Positions 39,269 through 49,439 of a stretch of 64,000 bases of DNA are shown here, in pieces (position 1 is the first letter of the stretch; each line of letters opens with the position of its first letter). The stretch is from the NCBI RefSeq assembly GCF_027568475.1, contig NZ_JANKZG010000004.1, forward strand, positions 1 to 64,000, given 5' to 3'. The translations under genes and the position numbers were made by a program. The notes under the pieces were generated by a model. The model ran no database searches. It was not told the DNA's origin and worked only from the letters and a program-made list of their open reading frames with translations. Origin of the DNA: Acinetobacter sp. HY1485 (GTDB lineage Bacteria; Pseudomonadota; Gammaproteobacteria; Pseudomonadales; Moraxellaceae).

Positions 39269-42200
39269 TGAGTATTGTTCTGCCGTTAACGACCATGCAA
39301 AAAGCATATTTATTAGGAAAATCAAAGCAATTTCCATTAAGTAAATCTTCTATGCACGATTTTAGAGAGTTACATGGGAGCATTAGTAAAGTACAGTTTA
39401 CTCAAGCACTCACTCGGCTTGTACAGCAATACGATGCACTGCGTACCAAAATTAATGAACATGCTTTAACACAAGAAATCTTAGATACTATTGAGATTGA
39501 ACAGCAAATTGATGATGTAGATTTACAACATTTAAGTTTAGATGATGCATGGGCACAAGTTGCACGTTATAAAGCAAAGTATCAGCATTATTTACATGAT
39601 CTTGATACACCGCCATGGCGTATGGCATTTATTCAAATGCCGCATGTAGCACCAGACTCAACTCTTATTTTGGCAAGTTTTGATGGTTTGATTTTAGATG
39701 GTTTTTCAATCTCTGCATTACTAGAAGCACTATTCAATACGCAAAGTACCCCACACACTACGGTACCTATATCAGAGAAAGTACAACAGCCAAATAAGCA
39801 AGATCAGCAATTTTGGTTAGAAAAAATAAGTAAGATTGATCAGATTCCGCAATTACCGTGGCTCACATCTTTAGATAAAATTACAGATCCACACTATGCA
39901 CGTTGTAGCATAAAAGTTGCAGCACAGGATTGGTTAGCTTTTTCTAAGCTGGCATCTAAACAACGTCTTTTACCTAATGCATTACTCACCACAGTGGTTT
40001 TAGAAATACTGTCAAAATGGACAGAAGAACGGCAGATTTTAGTGTCTGTGCCTGTTTCAAATACAGCTTTAACAGGCGGGGTTGCCAACCATTCTTCATT
40101 TGTGGTTTTACATTATCAACATCATTTAGAAAAAAATCTGATTGAACGTGGGCAAGAGATACAGCATCAAGTGATGCAAGCCATGGCACATAGTGCTTTT
40201 TCAGGTATTGACATTGCAAAGCAGTTAATTAAACAAACTGAAAATACATTGGTGTTACCTATTGCTTTAACCAATGGTTTGGCATGGAAAAAACCTGTCC
40301 AAAATGAAACCATGCGTTATATTGGCGGGCAAACACAAACACCTCAATTGGCTTTAGATATTCGTTTAAGTCATTCTGCATATACAGACTTAATGATTGA
40401 TTTTGATTATGTAGAAGAAGCACTAAATACGCATACTGTTACCGATCTTGCTCATCAAATTAAATCTAAAATTGAAGAATTATCAAAGTTAACTGATTTA
40501 CAACAGCAACCCACACCCCAAAATATAGAGGTTGCATTAGAAAAGTGGCAGAGCAATTCTGAAATTTCGCAAAATATAGAGAGTCATTTAGCACAAATAG
40601 AACAGCAACTCTTTAAAAAACCTTCTAATAAATCTGCGTTAGTTTTTGATGATGTTGCTATTTCTTATCAGAGCTTAGCGGAAAAGGTTGCTTGTGTAGC
40701 AACAGCATTACAGGGTTTGGGAATTAAGCAAAAGCAAGTGGTTGCAATTTGCTTGCCTAAAAGTCCTGAACATATTTATGTAATGTTGGCATGTGCACTG
40801 TGTAATTTTATTTGGTTGTCTGTGGATATGGATTCTCCACAATCTCGCCAAAGCTACATTTTAACAAATAGTCAGGTAGATCTTGTGGTGGGGTTGTCAC
40901 CTGTTTCAGATTTTAATTTTATTCATATAGAAGATGTTTTAACAACCAATAACGCTACGCATAAATGGTCGTATCAACATAACGAAACGCCAGCATATTA
41001 TCTGTATACATCAGGTAGTACAGGTACACCCAAATGTGTGGTCTTAAATAATGTGGCAACTGCTAATACCGTTGAGCAATCTAAAATTCTATGGAATATA
41101 AACGCTTCAGATACGCATTTGGCAGCAACACCATTTCATCATGATATGGCTTTATTCGATATCTTTTTACCGCTATCGGTTGGTGGTACGCTGGTTATTC
41201 CAACACAAACACAAGCGAAAAGTGCAATAGATTGGGCACAATTGATTGAAAAAAATAAGGTCAGTGTGTGGTGTAGTGTTCCTGCTATGGCAGATATGTT
41301 GTTAACAGCTGCTCAACCGCATCAGTTAAAAAGTTTACGTTTGATTAGCCAAGGTGGCGATTATGTAAAACCTAAAGTTATTGAAAAATTTAGACACATT
41401 TTACCTCAAACACGTTTAATTTCGATTGGTGGGCCAACAGAAACAACAATTTTAAGTATTTGGCATGATATTACACCTAAAGACCAAACTGTTATTCCTT
41501 ATGGTAAACCCATTGCCCATAACCAATATCATATTTTAAATGAGCAAGGGGAGGTTTGCCCTGTAGGGGTGGTTGGGCAGATGTATATGACAGGAATTAA
41601 TCTGTGTAATGGTTATTTACAAAAGGGACAACTTAAACAGCATGACTTTGTACAGTTAAATCATCAGCGTGCTTATCGAATGAGTGATCGTGGGTATTTA
41701 AACCAAAATGGCGACATTATTTTTACAGGACGTAATGATGGCTATTTAAAAGTCAGAGGGGTTCGTATTGCAGCGTCTGAGGTAGAAAATGCACTGTTAA
41801 AACATGCAGAAATTACAGATGCGGTGGTGACAACATGTCTTAACCCTATGTTTGAAGGGCATGAACTAGTTGCAATTTATACAACGCCGTTACAAGAAAT
41901 GAGCTCTAAAGCACTTAGAGATTTTCTGTTGCAGTATTTGCCAAATTCTCATGTGCCTACGCGTTGGTTGTATGTGGCTCAATTTCCAGTGACCCGCAAT
42001 GGTAAAGTGGATCGTAAAGCCTTACAGAATATGGCACAAGAAAGCCTTTATAAAAACTATAAAGAGGCACCTATTATTTCTGCTTTACAGCAAGAAATTC
42101 TTTCACTCATTCAAAAAGTAAAGCCAGAGGCATTACTTGAGTATTCACTCACACAAATTGGTTTAACCCCTCATTATATTAATCGTATTGCGAAAAAGAG

Positions 42201-42300
42201 CACCGCACATTTTAAACAGCCAATTGATTATTACCGTTTGGCACAGAGTCGCACAGTCAAAGAACTAGTGGATTCTATTTCCCAACACATTAAGAATTAA
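39268..42300 (+). CDS. fbsF: NRPS: Cy-A-(inactive PCP)
   Basis: 1010 residues. The N-terminal domain (about 1-420) is a Cy domain with the intact motif DGLILDGFS (Asp139, Asp144, Ser147). An adenylation domain follows (about 435-920) with YTSGSTGTPK, GGPTETTI, RMSDRGYL and NGKVDRKA. The last ~85 residues are carrier-like, but the serine site reads IGLTPHY, so no phosphopantetheine can be attached. This enzyme should therefore activate its amino acid and load it onto PCPs of the neighbouring proteins. Serine or threonine is expected from the pathway; my by-eye specificity residues (D-M-F-S-I-Q-I-I-L) match neither code I know. It overlaps the previous gene by one base. Confidence 0.87.
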   Translation: MSIVLPLTTMQKAYLLGKSKQFPLSKSSMHDFRELHGSISKVQFTQALTRLVQQYDALRTKINEHALTQEILDTIEIEQQIDDVDLQHLSLDDAWAQVARYKAKYQHYLHDLDTPPWRMAFIQMPHVAPDSTLILASFDGLILDGFSISALLEALFNTQSTPHTTVPISEKVQQPNKQDQQFWLEKISKIDQIPQLPWLTSLDKITDPHYARCSIKVAAQDWLAFSKLASKQRLLPNALLTTVVLEILSKWTEERQILVSVPVSNTALTGGVANHSSFVVLHYQHHLEKNLIERGQEIQHQVMQAMAHSAFSGIDIAKQLIKQTENTLVLPIALTNGLAWKKPVQNETMRYIGGQTQTPQLALDIRLSHSAYTDLMIDFDYVEEALNTHTVTDLAHQIKSKIEELSKLTDLQQQPTPQNIEVALEKWQSNSEISQNIESHLAQIEQQLFKKPSNKSALVFDDVAISYQSLAEKVACVATALQGLGIKQKQVVAICLPKSPEHIYVMLACALCNFIWLSVDMDSPQSRQSYILTNSQVDLVVGLSPVSDFNFIHIEDVLTTNNATHKWSYQHNETPAYYLYTSGSTGTPKCVVLNNVATANTVEQSKILWNINASDTHLAATPFHHDMALFDIFLPLSVGGTLVIPTQTQAKSAIDWAQLIEKNKVSVWCSVPAMADMLLTAAQPHQLKSLRLISQGGDYVKPKVIEKFRHILPQTRLISIGGPTETTILSIWHDITPKDQTVIPYGKPIAHNQYHILNEQGEVCPVGVVGQMYMTGINLCNGYLQKGQLKQHDFVQLNHQRAYRMSDRGYLNQNGDIIFTGRNDGYLKVRGVRIAASEVENALLKHAEITDAVVTTCLNPMFEGHELVAIYTTPLQEMSSKALRDFLLQYLPNSHVPTRWLYVAQFPVTRNGKVDRKALQNMAQESLYKNYKEAPIISALQQEILSLIQKVKPEALLEYSLTQIGLTPHYINRIAKKSTAHFKQPIDYYRLAQSRTVKELVDSISQHIKN

Positions 42301-42305
42301 AAGGT

Positions 42306-45300
42306 ATGTTACCAATGAATACATTAATGAGTGATGACTTGTTCGCACGTTTTGAAGAAGCATTACAAGATATTGGTCTAGTCGAAGATACTGTTGCAAG
42401 CCAAACAGATACCGCTTTATCTATGGCTGAGGAACGTGCATGGATGTTGCATCAGCAAGACCCGCTTGCTGCCTCGGGGCCATTTTTAGTCGCTTTAAAA
42501 TTAAAGGGGGATATTCAGGTCGATCGGCTTATACAAGCGATTAAATTGCTTTATCAGGCTGACTCAAATTTAAACTTGATGTATCACACAAGCCAAGATG
42601 GAGCATTAATAAAGCAACATCAGGATTTAAAAAATATTGAAATTGCCGTTAGGGCTGTAAAAAATGATACTGAAGCTGAACAGATTTTGTCAGATTTTTT
42701 AAGTATTCCCATCAATTTGAGTACAACGCCTGCTATTCAATTTAAAGTGCTATTAAAAAATAACGATGAAACTATTTTAGGCATTTTAGGACACCATATT
42801 TTGTTAGATGATAGTGCTTGGCAACCTATTTTTAGTCATTTAAGTGCTTATTATAATCAACAAGAAATTCAAACAACACAATCTGTAGCGTTTGGGCATA
42901 AACCCATAAAAGATGAACGAACTTTAGCACAGTACTGGCAAACTCAATTTGAAAATGGACTGACGCGGGTTGAGTGGCCAAATTTATTTAAACCGTCTTT
43001 ATCTTCTATTAACATTCAAGAGTATGGCAGACAAAATCCATCTATAAAAAGCCCTGTGACACGTGTATTTACTGTCATAGATGGGGCTGAGCTATATGTA
43101 CTAAGTGAGCAAGCTCAATGCTCTTTAACGCATACGATGGTGAGTTTATTTGGGCTTTATATTCAATCTATTTTAAAGCAAGATAGGGTTGATTTATTTG
43201 TACCTGTGGTCGAAAAATACGATGTTTTAGCACTTAATCAGATTGGTTCAAGCTCAAATATTATTCCCGTACGCATTACAGCACCATTAGAAAATATTAC
43301 AACGCAAATAACCCAAATCCGTAATCAGATTTTACAAGGGATTTCGCATAATCTGGCAATTGAACAAATTTTGGCAACCACTAAAACAAAACGAAATGCT
43401 ATTCCAAACATTTTAGTGACTCAGTTTGTAGATGCTGCAACTTACTTACATTTAAATCATCTTGAAGTCAGTAATTTACCTATTGCACCTACACATTCAG
43501 ATTATGATTTAACCTTTGCATTTCAAGCGAAAGAACAGCAACAAGTCCAACTAGAGCTCACAACAGGTCATCAGCTCTCAGGAAACATTGCAAGTTGGTT
43601 GCTAGAACAATTTATTGTTTTTTTACAGCAATTAAATATGTCTGAACCAGAGACATTCTCAAAAAGAACAAATCAGCAAGAACTCTCAAGCCATCAAAGT
43701 AAAATTGCACATATTATTTTAGATGAGTTTAAAGCTGTATTAGCCAATCCACATTTAACTTTACAAGATAATTTCTTTGATGAAGGTGGGCATTCAATTT
43801 TAGCCACACGTGTGATTGGAAAACTACAGAGCCAACATCAATTAAAAATAAAAATTGCTGACTTTTTTAATGCACCCACTGCAATTGACTTAGTGCATTA
43901 TGTGCAAACAGAAGAAATACAACATGTTAATACTTTAAATCGTTTTGATCCTGATCAAGAGATACATGCACCCATTACCTTATTACAAAAAGCGTTTATG
44001 GGCTTTTCTGAGCAAGGACGTGATCCGATTTTTAATATTCCATTTGCGTTTCGTTTTACAGAGCATGTAAATGAAGATGCTTTTTATCTGGCATTTAAAG
44101 ATATTTTGGAACGGCACCATGCATTGCGCAGTATTTTTGTTTTTCATACAGATGAGGATATTTCTCAAACTGTAATCCCGATGGATCAATTGGCATCGTA
44201 TTCATGGTTTGATTTTTCTAAAGCTCAAAAAGAGCGATCAGCATCTGAGGTTTTAAAACACGAAGCAAATTACAGTTTTGACCTAACTCAAGAGTTTCCA
44301 ATACGTGTGCGTTTTTTAATTGATGAAAACAACCAACATATTCTTTCTTTGTTGATTTATCACATTGCAATGGATGAGTGGTCATCTGGAATTTTAGTGC
44401 AGGAGTTGTTTCAAGCTTATCAAGCACGTGTATCTGGGGTAGTACCTCAGTGGGAGAAAACGCCTAAACAATTCCATGAATATGCAGTTGAACAAGACGA
44501 TGAGCTATTGCAAGCACATTTAGATTATTGGATTGAAGCAATAGGTAAAGTTAAAAAACAACCACCATTGTTAAATCATGATGCTGATGAACACACTGAT
44601 GATGCAACAGGTTCTTCAGTTGAATTTAGTTTAAATGCAACTCAAACAGATCAGCTTTATCAACTTGCTAAACAGTATCAATCTTCTATTTTTTATGTGG
44701 TTTATGCGGCTATTGGTTTAGCTGTACATTTTTTAGGTGCAGGTCAGAAAGTTCTAACAGGTACATCAGTTGCTTGTAGAGAAAATCCAAATTATCAAGA
44801 TACCGTTGGGTACTTTACCAATGTTGTGATGCATTACACTCAATTTGATGAAGAGATGCAAATTCATGATTTGGTACAGCAAGTACAAAATAATATTTTC
44901 AATACCTTAACGTATGCAGATATTCCATTTGCCATAGTAGAAGAACATATACGAGCAGAAGGTGAAACATCAACAGAAAGCCCTTATGAGGTGTATATCC
45001 AACTTCACGCAAAAAATGCATTAACAGGTTCTTTTGACGTTCAAGCGGGGCATCAAGTTGGATTTGAGCTAATTGAACCTGAAAGAAATAGTGCCAAATT
45101 TGGGCTACATTTTGAGGTATATGAAGAACCTTTATCTGACCAAAATCGTCTACGTATTGTGATTAATTATCGTTTAAATCGTTATAACACACAAAAAATT
45201 GAGCTGATTAAAAATACAGTTTCGCACGTACTAAACGGGTTTTTAGCACATGCTGACCAACCTAATTGTGATGTGATGCAGTTGAGAAAATATTTAGCAC

Positions 45301-45326
45301 AAGGGCTAAACCATGTTGATGAATAA
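42306..45326 (+). CDS. fbsG: NRPS: C-PCP-C
   Basis: 1006 residues. The first condensation domain (about 20-450) has HHILLDD, where the last Gly of the HHxxxDG motif is Asp (His163, His164, Asp168). A PCP (about 470-545) has EGGHS with Ser497. A second condensation domain (about 555-1000) has YHIAMDE: the catalytic second His686 and Asp690 are kept, but the first His is Tyr and the Gly is Glu. No adenylation or thioesterase domain is present. By analogy with vibriobactin-type lines, the terminal C domain should release the acyl chain onto a free amine, here N-acetyl-N-hydroxyputrescine. The gene overlaps the DHB ligase gene by 14 bases. Confidence 0.87.
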   Translation: MLPMNTLMSDDLFARFEEALQDIGLVEDTVASQTDTALSMAEERAWMLHQQDPLAASGPFLVALKLKGDIQVDRLIQAIKLLYQADSNLNLMYHTSQDGALIKQHQDLKNIEIAVRAVKNDTEAEQILSDFLSIPINLSTTPAIQFKVLLKNNDETILGILGHHILLDDSAWQPIFSHLSAYYNQQEIQTTQSVAFGHKPIKDERTLAQYWQTQFENGLTRVEWPNLFKPSLSSINIQEYGRQNPSIKSPVTRVFTVIDGAELYVLSEQAQCSLTHTMVSLFGLYIQSILKQDRVDLFVPVVEKYDVLALNQIGSSSNIIPVRITAPLENITTQITQIRNQILQGISHNLAIEQILATTKTKRNAIPNILVTQFVDAATYLHLNHLEVSNLPIAPTHSDYDLTFAFQAKEQQQVQLELTTGHQLSGNIASWLLEQFIVFLQQLNMSEPETFSKRTNQQELSSHQSKIAHIILDEFKAVLANPHLTLQDNFFDEGGHSILATRVIGKLQSQHQLKIKIADFFNAPTAIDLVHYVQTEEIQHVNTLNRFDPDQEIHAPITLLQKAFMGFSEQGRDPIFNIPFAFRFTEHVNEDAFYLAFKDILERHHALRSIFVFHTDEDISQTVIPMDQLASYSWFDFSKAQKERSASEVLKHEANYSFDLTQEFPIRVRFLIDENNQHILSLLIYHIAMDEWSSGILVQELFQAYQARVSGVVPQWEKTPKQFHEYAVEQDDELLQAHLDYWIEAIGKVKKQPPLLNHDADEHTDDATGSSVEFSLNATQTDQLYQLAKQYQSSIFYVVYAAIGLAVHFLGAGQKVLTGTSVACRENPNYQDTVGYFTNVVMHYTQFDEEMQIHDLVQQVQNNIFNTLTYADIPFAIVEEHIRAEGETSTESPYEVYIQLHAKNALTGSFDVQAGHQVGFELIEPERNSAKFGLHFEVYEEPLSDQNRLRIVINYRLNRYNTQKIELIKNTVSHVLNGFLAHADQPNCDVMQLRKYLAQGLNHVDE

Positions 45327-46929
45327 AGATATTGAAAATGGATATGTTCCTTTTCCACCAGAGCGTGCTCAGTTTTATCAAAAAATTGGGTGTTGGGAAA
45401 ACCGTACACATTTTGATTTATTAAAAGATGCAAGTCAGCAATTTGCCCAAAGTATTGCGGTGATACAAGATCATAAAAAACTAACTTATCAGCAGTTGTA
45501 TGACCATGCCATACATTATGGAACTTACTTAAAACAAAAGGGCATCCAAGAAGCCGATTTTGTTTTGGTGCAAGCGGCAAATGTGATTGAAGTATTTGTT
45601 GTCATCTTTGCTTTATATTATATCGGGGCACGTCCTATATTTTGTTTGCATGGTCATGGTGCTTATGAAATTGAGAACATTGCAAAGCAAAGTCGAGCAG
45701 TTGGTTATATCCGAGTGGTTGAAGATGAAAAACAACCAACTGCCTCAACGATTACAAATGAGTTTAGTTTTCCTAATTTTAAGCTATGGTTTAGGCAAAC
45801 GATTGTGAGTCAAAAAGACTTGGCACACTCATTTTCAATGCTAAAAGAGATTACACCTGATAAACAAATAAAAATTCAAGCAACTGCTCAAGATATTGCA
45901 TTTTTACAATTATCGGGTGGAACAACTGGACTACCTAAATTAATTGCAAGAACACATGCAGACTATATTTATTCGGTTAAAGAAAGTGTTATTGCGGCTC
46001 ATTTAAAACAACAGACTAAACAGCTTGTTGTTTTACCTGTTATGCATAATTTCACCATGAGTTCACCTGGGTTTTTAGGTGTTTTTTATGTGGGTGGTAC
46101 GGTTGTTCTCACACAACAATCTCACCCAAGATGGTGTTTTGATTTGATCCAAAAACATAGTATTCAGCAAGTTTCTGTTGTGCCTGCTATTGCTAATTTA
46201 TGGGTTAATTCTACTAGCCTCACAGACTATGATTTATCAAGTTTAGAGGTCATTCAAGTGGGTGGGGCGAAGCTATTGCCGACTCTTGCACAGCAAATTG
46301 TGGATAAACTAGGTGTCAAATTACAACAAGTCTATGGCATGGCAGAGGGTCTAGTTAATTTCACTCATTTAGATGATCCTTTGCAAACCATTTTAAATAC
46401 ACAAGGTAAAAAGCTCTCTCGTTATGATGAAATCCGCATTGTTGATGAGCAAAATCAAATGCTTAATCAAGGAAATATTGGACATATTCAGACACGCGGC
46501 CCATATACCATTAATGGATACTATAACTTACCAGAGGTAAATTTACGTGCATTCACAGCCGATGGTTTTTACCGAACAGGTGATATAGGGTACATTGATG
46601 ACCAAAATAATATTGTGATTACTGGTCGAGAAAAAGAACAAATTAACCGTTCGGGTGAAAAAATTACACCAAGTGAAATTGAAGAGTTTTTATTACAACA
46701 TCCATTGATCCAAAACGCCTGTGTGATTGGCGTGAGTGACCAATACTTAGGTGAACGAGTTAAAGCCATTCTTATTCTTAAAGAGCCTTCAGACACTATT
46801 CATTTAAAAGAGATTCGTAAATTTCTGATGAGCAAAAATATCGCTCAATTCAAAATTCCAGACGAAATTGAAATCGTCCAAGACTTTAAATATACCCATG
46901 TCGGTAAAGTAAACCGACAAAAGCTGTAA
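45313..46929 (+). CDS. fbsH: 2,3-dihydroxybenzoate-AMP ligase
   Basis: 538 residues, EntE/DhbE family. It makes DHB-AMP from DHB and ATP and loads the aryl carrier domain of the first NRPS protein. Motifs are the N-terminal GYVPFPPERAQFYQKIGCWENRTH, the P-loop-like LSGGTTGLPKLIARTH, QVYGMAEGLVNFT, DGFYRTGDIGY, REKEQINRSGEKI and the final GKVNRQKL with the catalytic Lys. It starts inside the end of the previous gene, so translation is coupled. Confidence 0.93.
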   Translation: MLMNKDIENGYVPFPPERAQFYQKIGCWENRTHFDLLKDASQQFAQSIAVIQDHKKLTYQQLYDHAIHYGTYLKQKGIQEADFVLVQAANVIEVFVVIFALYYIGARPIFCLHGHGAYEIENIAKQSRAVGYIRVVEDEKQPTASTITNEFSFPNFKLWFRQTIVSQKDLAHSFSMLKEITPDKQIKIQATAQDIAFLQLSGGTTGLPKLIARTHADYIYSVKESVIAAHLKQQTKQLVVLPVMHNFTMSSPGFLGVFYVGGTVVLTQQSHPRWCFDLIQKHSIQQVSVVPAIANLWVNSTSLTDYDLSSLEVIQVGGAKLLPTLAQQIVDKLGVKLQQVYGMAEGLVNFTHLDDPLQTILNTQGKKLSRYDEIRIVDEQNQMLNQGNIGHIQTRGPYTINGYYNLPEVNLRAFTADGFYRTGDIGYIDDQNNIVITGREKEQINRSGEKITPSEIEEFLLQHPLIQNACVIGVSDQYLGERVKAILILKEPSDTIHLKEIRKFLMSKNIAQFKIPDEIEIVQDFKYTHVGKVNRQKL

Positions 46930-46947
46930 TTGCAAGGAGTAGTAACT

Positions 46948-48246
46948 ATGAAACCTGAAATGATCTATGACATCGTGGGTATTGGTGTTGGTCCATTTAA
47001 TTTAAGCCTTGCTTGTTTAACAGAGAATATTGATCATCTAAATACGATTTATTTTGATCAAAAAGAGAATTTTGATTGGCATAGTGGCATTATGCCCGAA
47101 TGGAGTACCTTACAAATTCCATTTATTGCAGATTTAGTAAGTTTTGCTGACCCTAAAAATCGCTTCTCTTTTTTAAATTATTTAAAAGAAACGAATAATT
47201 TGTATCAATTCTTTATTCGTGAAAGTTTTTATATGTTAAGGGCAGAATATAATCAATATTGTCAATGGGCTGTAAATGGGCTTAATAATATTCATTTTAA
47301 GAGCTGCGTTAAAGAAATTACATTTAATGAACAACAGCAGTTTTACACTTTGCTTATTGAACAAGCAGGACAAGGCATTAAAAAATACCATGCAAAACAT
47401 TTGGTATTAGGTACAGGAACGACCCCCATAAAGCCAAAGTTTTGCCAAAAAAATCAGCCGAATGTGCATTCAAGTGCCGAATACATGCATCATAAACCAA
47501 CGTATGCAAATAAAAAATCAATTACGATTGTAGGCGGTGGGCAAAGTGGTGCAGAAATTTATTACGATTTACTTTCAGAAATTGATGTACACCAATATCA
47601 GTTAAACTGGGTCACAAAATCGCCACACTTTTTCTCAATGGATTTGGGCAAATTGACTCTTGAATATACATCACCTGATTATATTGAGCACTTTTACTCT
47701 TTAGAGCAAACCAAACGAGATCAAGTAATTCAATCGCAAGGTGCCTTATATAAAGGAATTGAAATTGGCTTGGTCAATCGTATTTATGACTTACTTTATC
47801 AAAAATCTCGTTTAGCTCCGTTATCAACACGTCTAATGCCTAATTGTGTACTTAATGAAGTAAATGAAGGTGATAATGATTTAGATTTGGTATTTTATAA
47901 CTCAGATACAGAACAAAAATTTAAATTTAAATCTGAAACTTTAATTTTGGCACTGGGGTATGACTACAAAATTCCAGAGTTTTTACAGCCTATTCATCAT
48001 TTAGTGAATTGGGATAACAAAAAACGTATGAAAATTAATCGTGATTATAGTATTAATGATAATAAAAATATTTTTGTACAAAATGTAGGCTTATATTCAC
48101 ATGGATTTACCGTACCCGATTTGAATATGGGGTGCTATAGAAACGCAATTATTATCAATACCATATTAGGAAAAGATATTTATCAAGTTGAAGAAAAAAT
48201 TACGTACCAAGAATTCCAACCAAAACTCGAAGAAATCATTGACTAA
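46948..48246 (+). CDS. fbsI: Putrescine/ornithine N-hydroxylase-type flavoprotein
   Basis: 432 residues from ATG 46948, preceded by AAGGAG; an in-frame TTG 18 bases earlier is not needed. It is an FAD and NADPH dependent N-monooxygenase of the IucD/PvdA/SidA family. Seen are GIGVGPFNLSLA (FAD), GGGQSGAEIYYDL (NADPH), SMDLGKLTLEYTSPDYIEHFYSL and LILALGYDYK near the C terminus. In fimsbactin biosynthesis the homologue hydroxylates putrescine. The adjacent decarboxylase gene supports putrescine as substrate here too. Confidence 0.9.
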   Translation: MKPEMIYDIVGIGVGPFNLSLACLTENIDHLNTIYFDQKENFDWHSGIMPEWSTLQIPFIADLVSFADPKNRFSFLNYLKETNNLYQFFIRESFYMLRAEYNQYCQWAVNGLNNIHFKSCVKEITFNEQQQFYTLLIEQAGQGIKKYHAKHLVLGTGTTPIKPKFCQKNQPNVHSSAEYMHHKPTYANKKSITIVGGGQSGAEIYYDLLSEIDVHQYQLNWVTKSPHFFSMDLGKLTLEYTSPDYIEHFYSLEQTKRDQVIQSQGALYKGIEIGLVNRIYDLLYQKSRLAPLSTRLMPNCVLNEVNEGDNDLDLVFYNSDTEQKFKFKSETLILALGYDYKIPEFLQPIHHLVNWDNKKRMKINRDYSINDNKNIFVQNVGLYSHGFTVPDLNMGCYRNAIIINTILGKDIYQVEEKITYQEFQPKLEEIID

Positions 48247-48267
48247 AACAAAGTCTTAGGAAAAATT

Positions 48268-49419
48268 ATGCAATTACCGTCTTATTTTCAATCTAAAACA
48301 AAAGATGTATTAAAAACACTAATTCATGAAAAAAGTACTCCTTTTTTGGTGCTTGATTTAAGTGTCGTTGAGCATCAATATCAAGAATTAAAAAATGGGT
48401 TTAAACCTGCGGATGTCTATTATGCAGTGAAAGCCAATCCTGCCGATGAGATTATTGAACGGCTAGTCCAATTAGGGTCTAGTTTTGATTTAGCTTCTGC
48501 AAATGAATTAAAAAAAGTCTTAAAATTTAATGTAGAACCATCACGTTTATCTTTTGGTAATACCATTAAAAAAAGAGCTGATATTCAATACTTTTATGAA
48601 CAAGGCGTACGTTTGTTTGTGACGGATTCAGAAGCCGATTTACGTAACATTGCACAATATGCACCTCATTCTAAAGTCTTTTTTAGATTGGCAGTAGATG
48701 GTTCAGAAACAGCAGATTGGCCCTTAACTAAAAAATTTGGCTGTAGTACAGCTTCTGTTATAGAGCTTGCCATATTGGCTAAAGAATTGGGTTTAACGCC
48801 TTATGGTGTTTCTTTTCATGTGGGTTCACAACAACGCAATATTGCAACTTGGGAACACGCATTAATTGAAACTAAAACTATTTTTGATACCTTAAAAAAT
48901 GAACATCAAATTATTTTTAAAATGCTAAATTTAGGCGGTGGCTTGCCTGCAAAATATGTACAAGAAACCGAAAAGTTTGCTACCTATGCCATGCAAATTA
49001 ATAAAGCACTCATGTTATTTAGTGATTACACATTAGATCAAATTATTATTGAACCAGGACGCTCTCTTGTTGCCAATTCTGGTGTATTAGTGTCTGAAAC
49101 TATTTTGGTTTCTTCGCGTGAGGATCAACGTTGGGTATATACAGATGTGGGTGTTTTTAATGGACTCATTGAAACAATTGGAGAATGCACACAGTATCCT
49201 ATTTTATTTGAAAAATCTAGTAAAACGGCACCTGCTATATTGGCAGGGCCAACGTGCGATAGTATGGATATTATGTATCAGCATCAACCGTATCATTTGC
49301 CAGAAGATCTAGATACAGGAGATCGTTTATATTGGTTATCTACAGGTGCCTATACAACTAGCTATAGCTCAATTGAATTTAATGGATTTTTGCCATTGAG
49401 TTACCACGTGGTTGATTAA
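48268..49419 (+). CDS. fbsJ: Ornithine decarboxylase-type PLP enzyme
   Basis: 383 residues, alanine-racemase-fold (group IV) decarboxylase. The PLP lysine is in YYAVKANP, followed by SFHVGSQQ, LNLGGGLPAKY and EPGRSLVANSG. The catalytic Cys region is GPTCDSMD. It most likely converts ornithine to putrescine, which the preceding N-hydroxylase and the following acetyltransferase turn into N-acetyl-N-hydroxyputrescine. AGGAAAA lies before the start. A lysine or diaminopimelate specificity cannot be excluded from sequence alone. Confidence 0.9.
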   Translation: MQLPSYFQSKTKDVLKTLIHEKSTPFLVLDLSVVEHQYQELKNGFKPADVYYAVKANPADEIIERLVQLGSSFDLASANELKKVLKFNVEPSRLSFGNTIKKRADIQYFYEQGVRLFVTDSEADLRNIAQYAPHSKVFFRLAVDGSETADWPLTKKFGCSTASVIELAILAKELGLTPYGVSFHVGSQQRNIATWEHALIETKTIFDTLKNEHQIIFKMLNLGGGLPAKYVQETEKFATYAMQINKALMLFSDYTLDQIIIEPGRSLVANSGVLVSETILVSSREDQRWVYTDVGVFNGLIETIGECTQYPILFEKSSKTAPAILAGPTCDSMDIMYQHQPYHLPEDLDTGDRLYWLSTGAYTTSYSSIEFNGFLPLSYHVVD

Positions 49420-49439
49420 ATAGGGTATTGGGCATAGAT

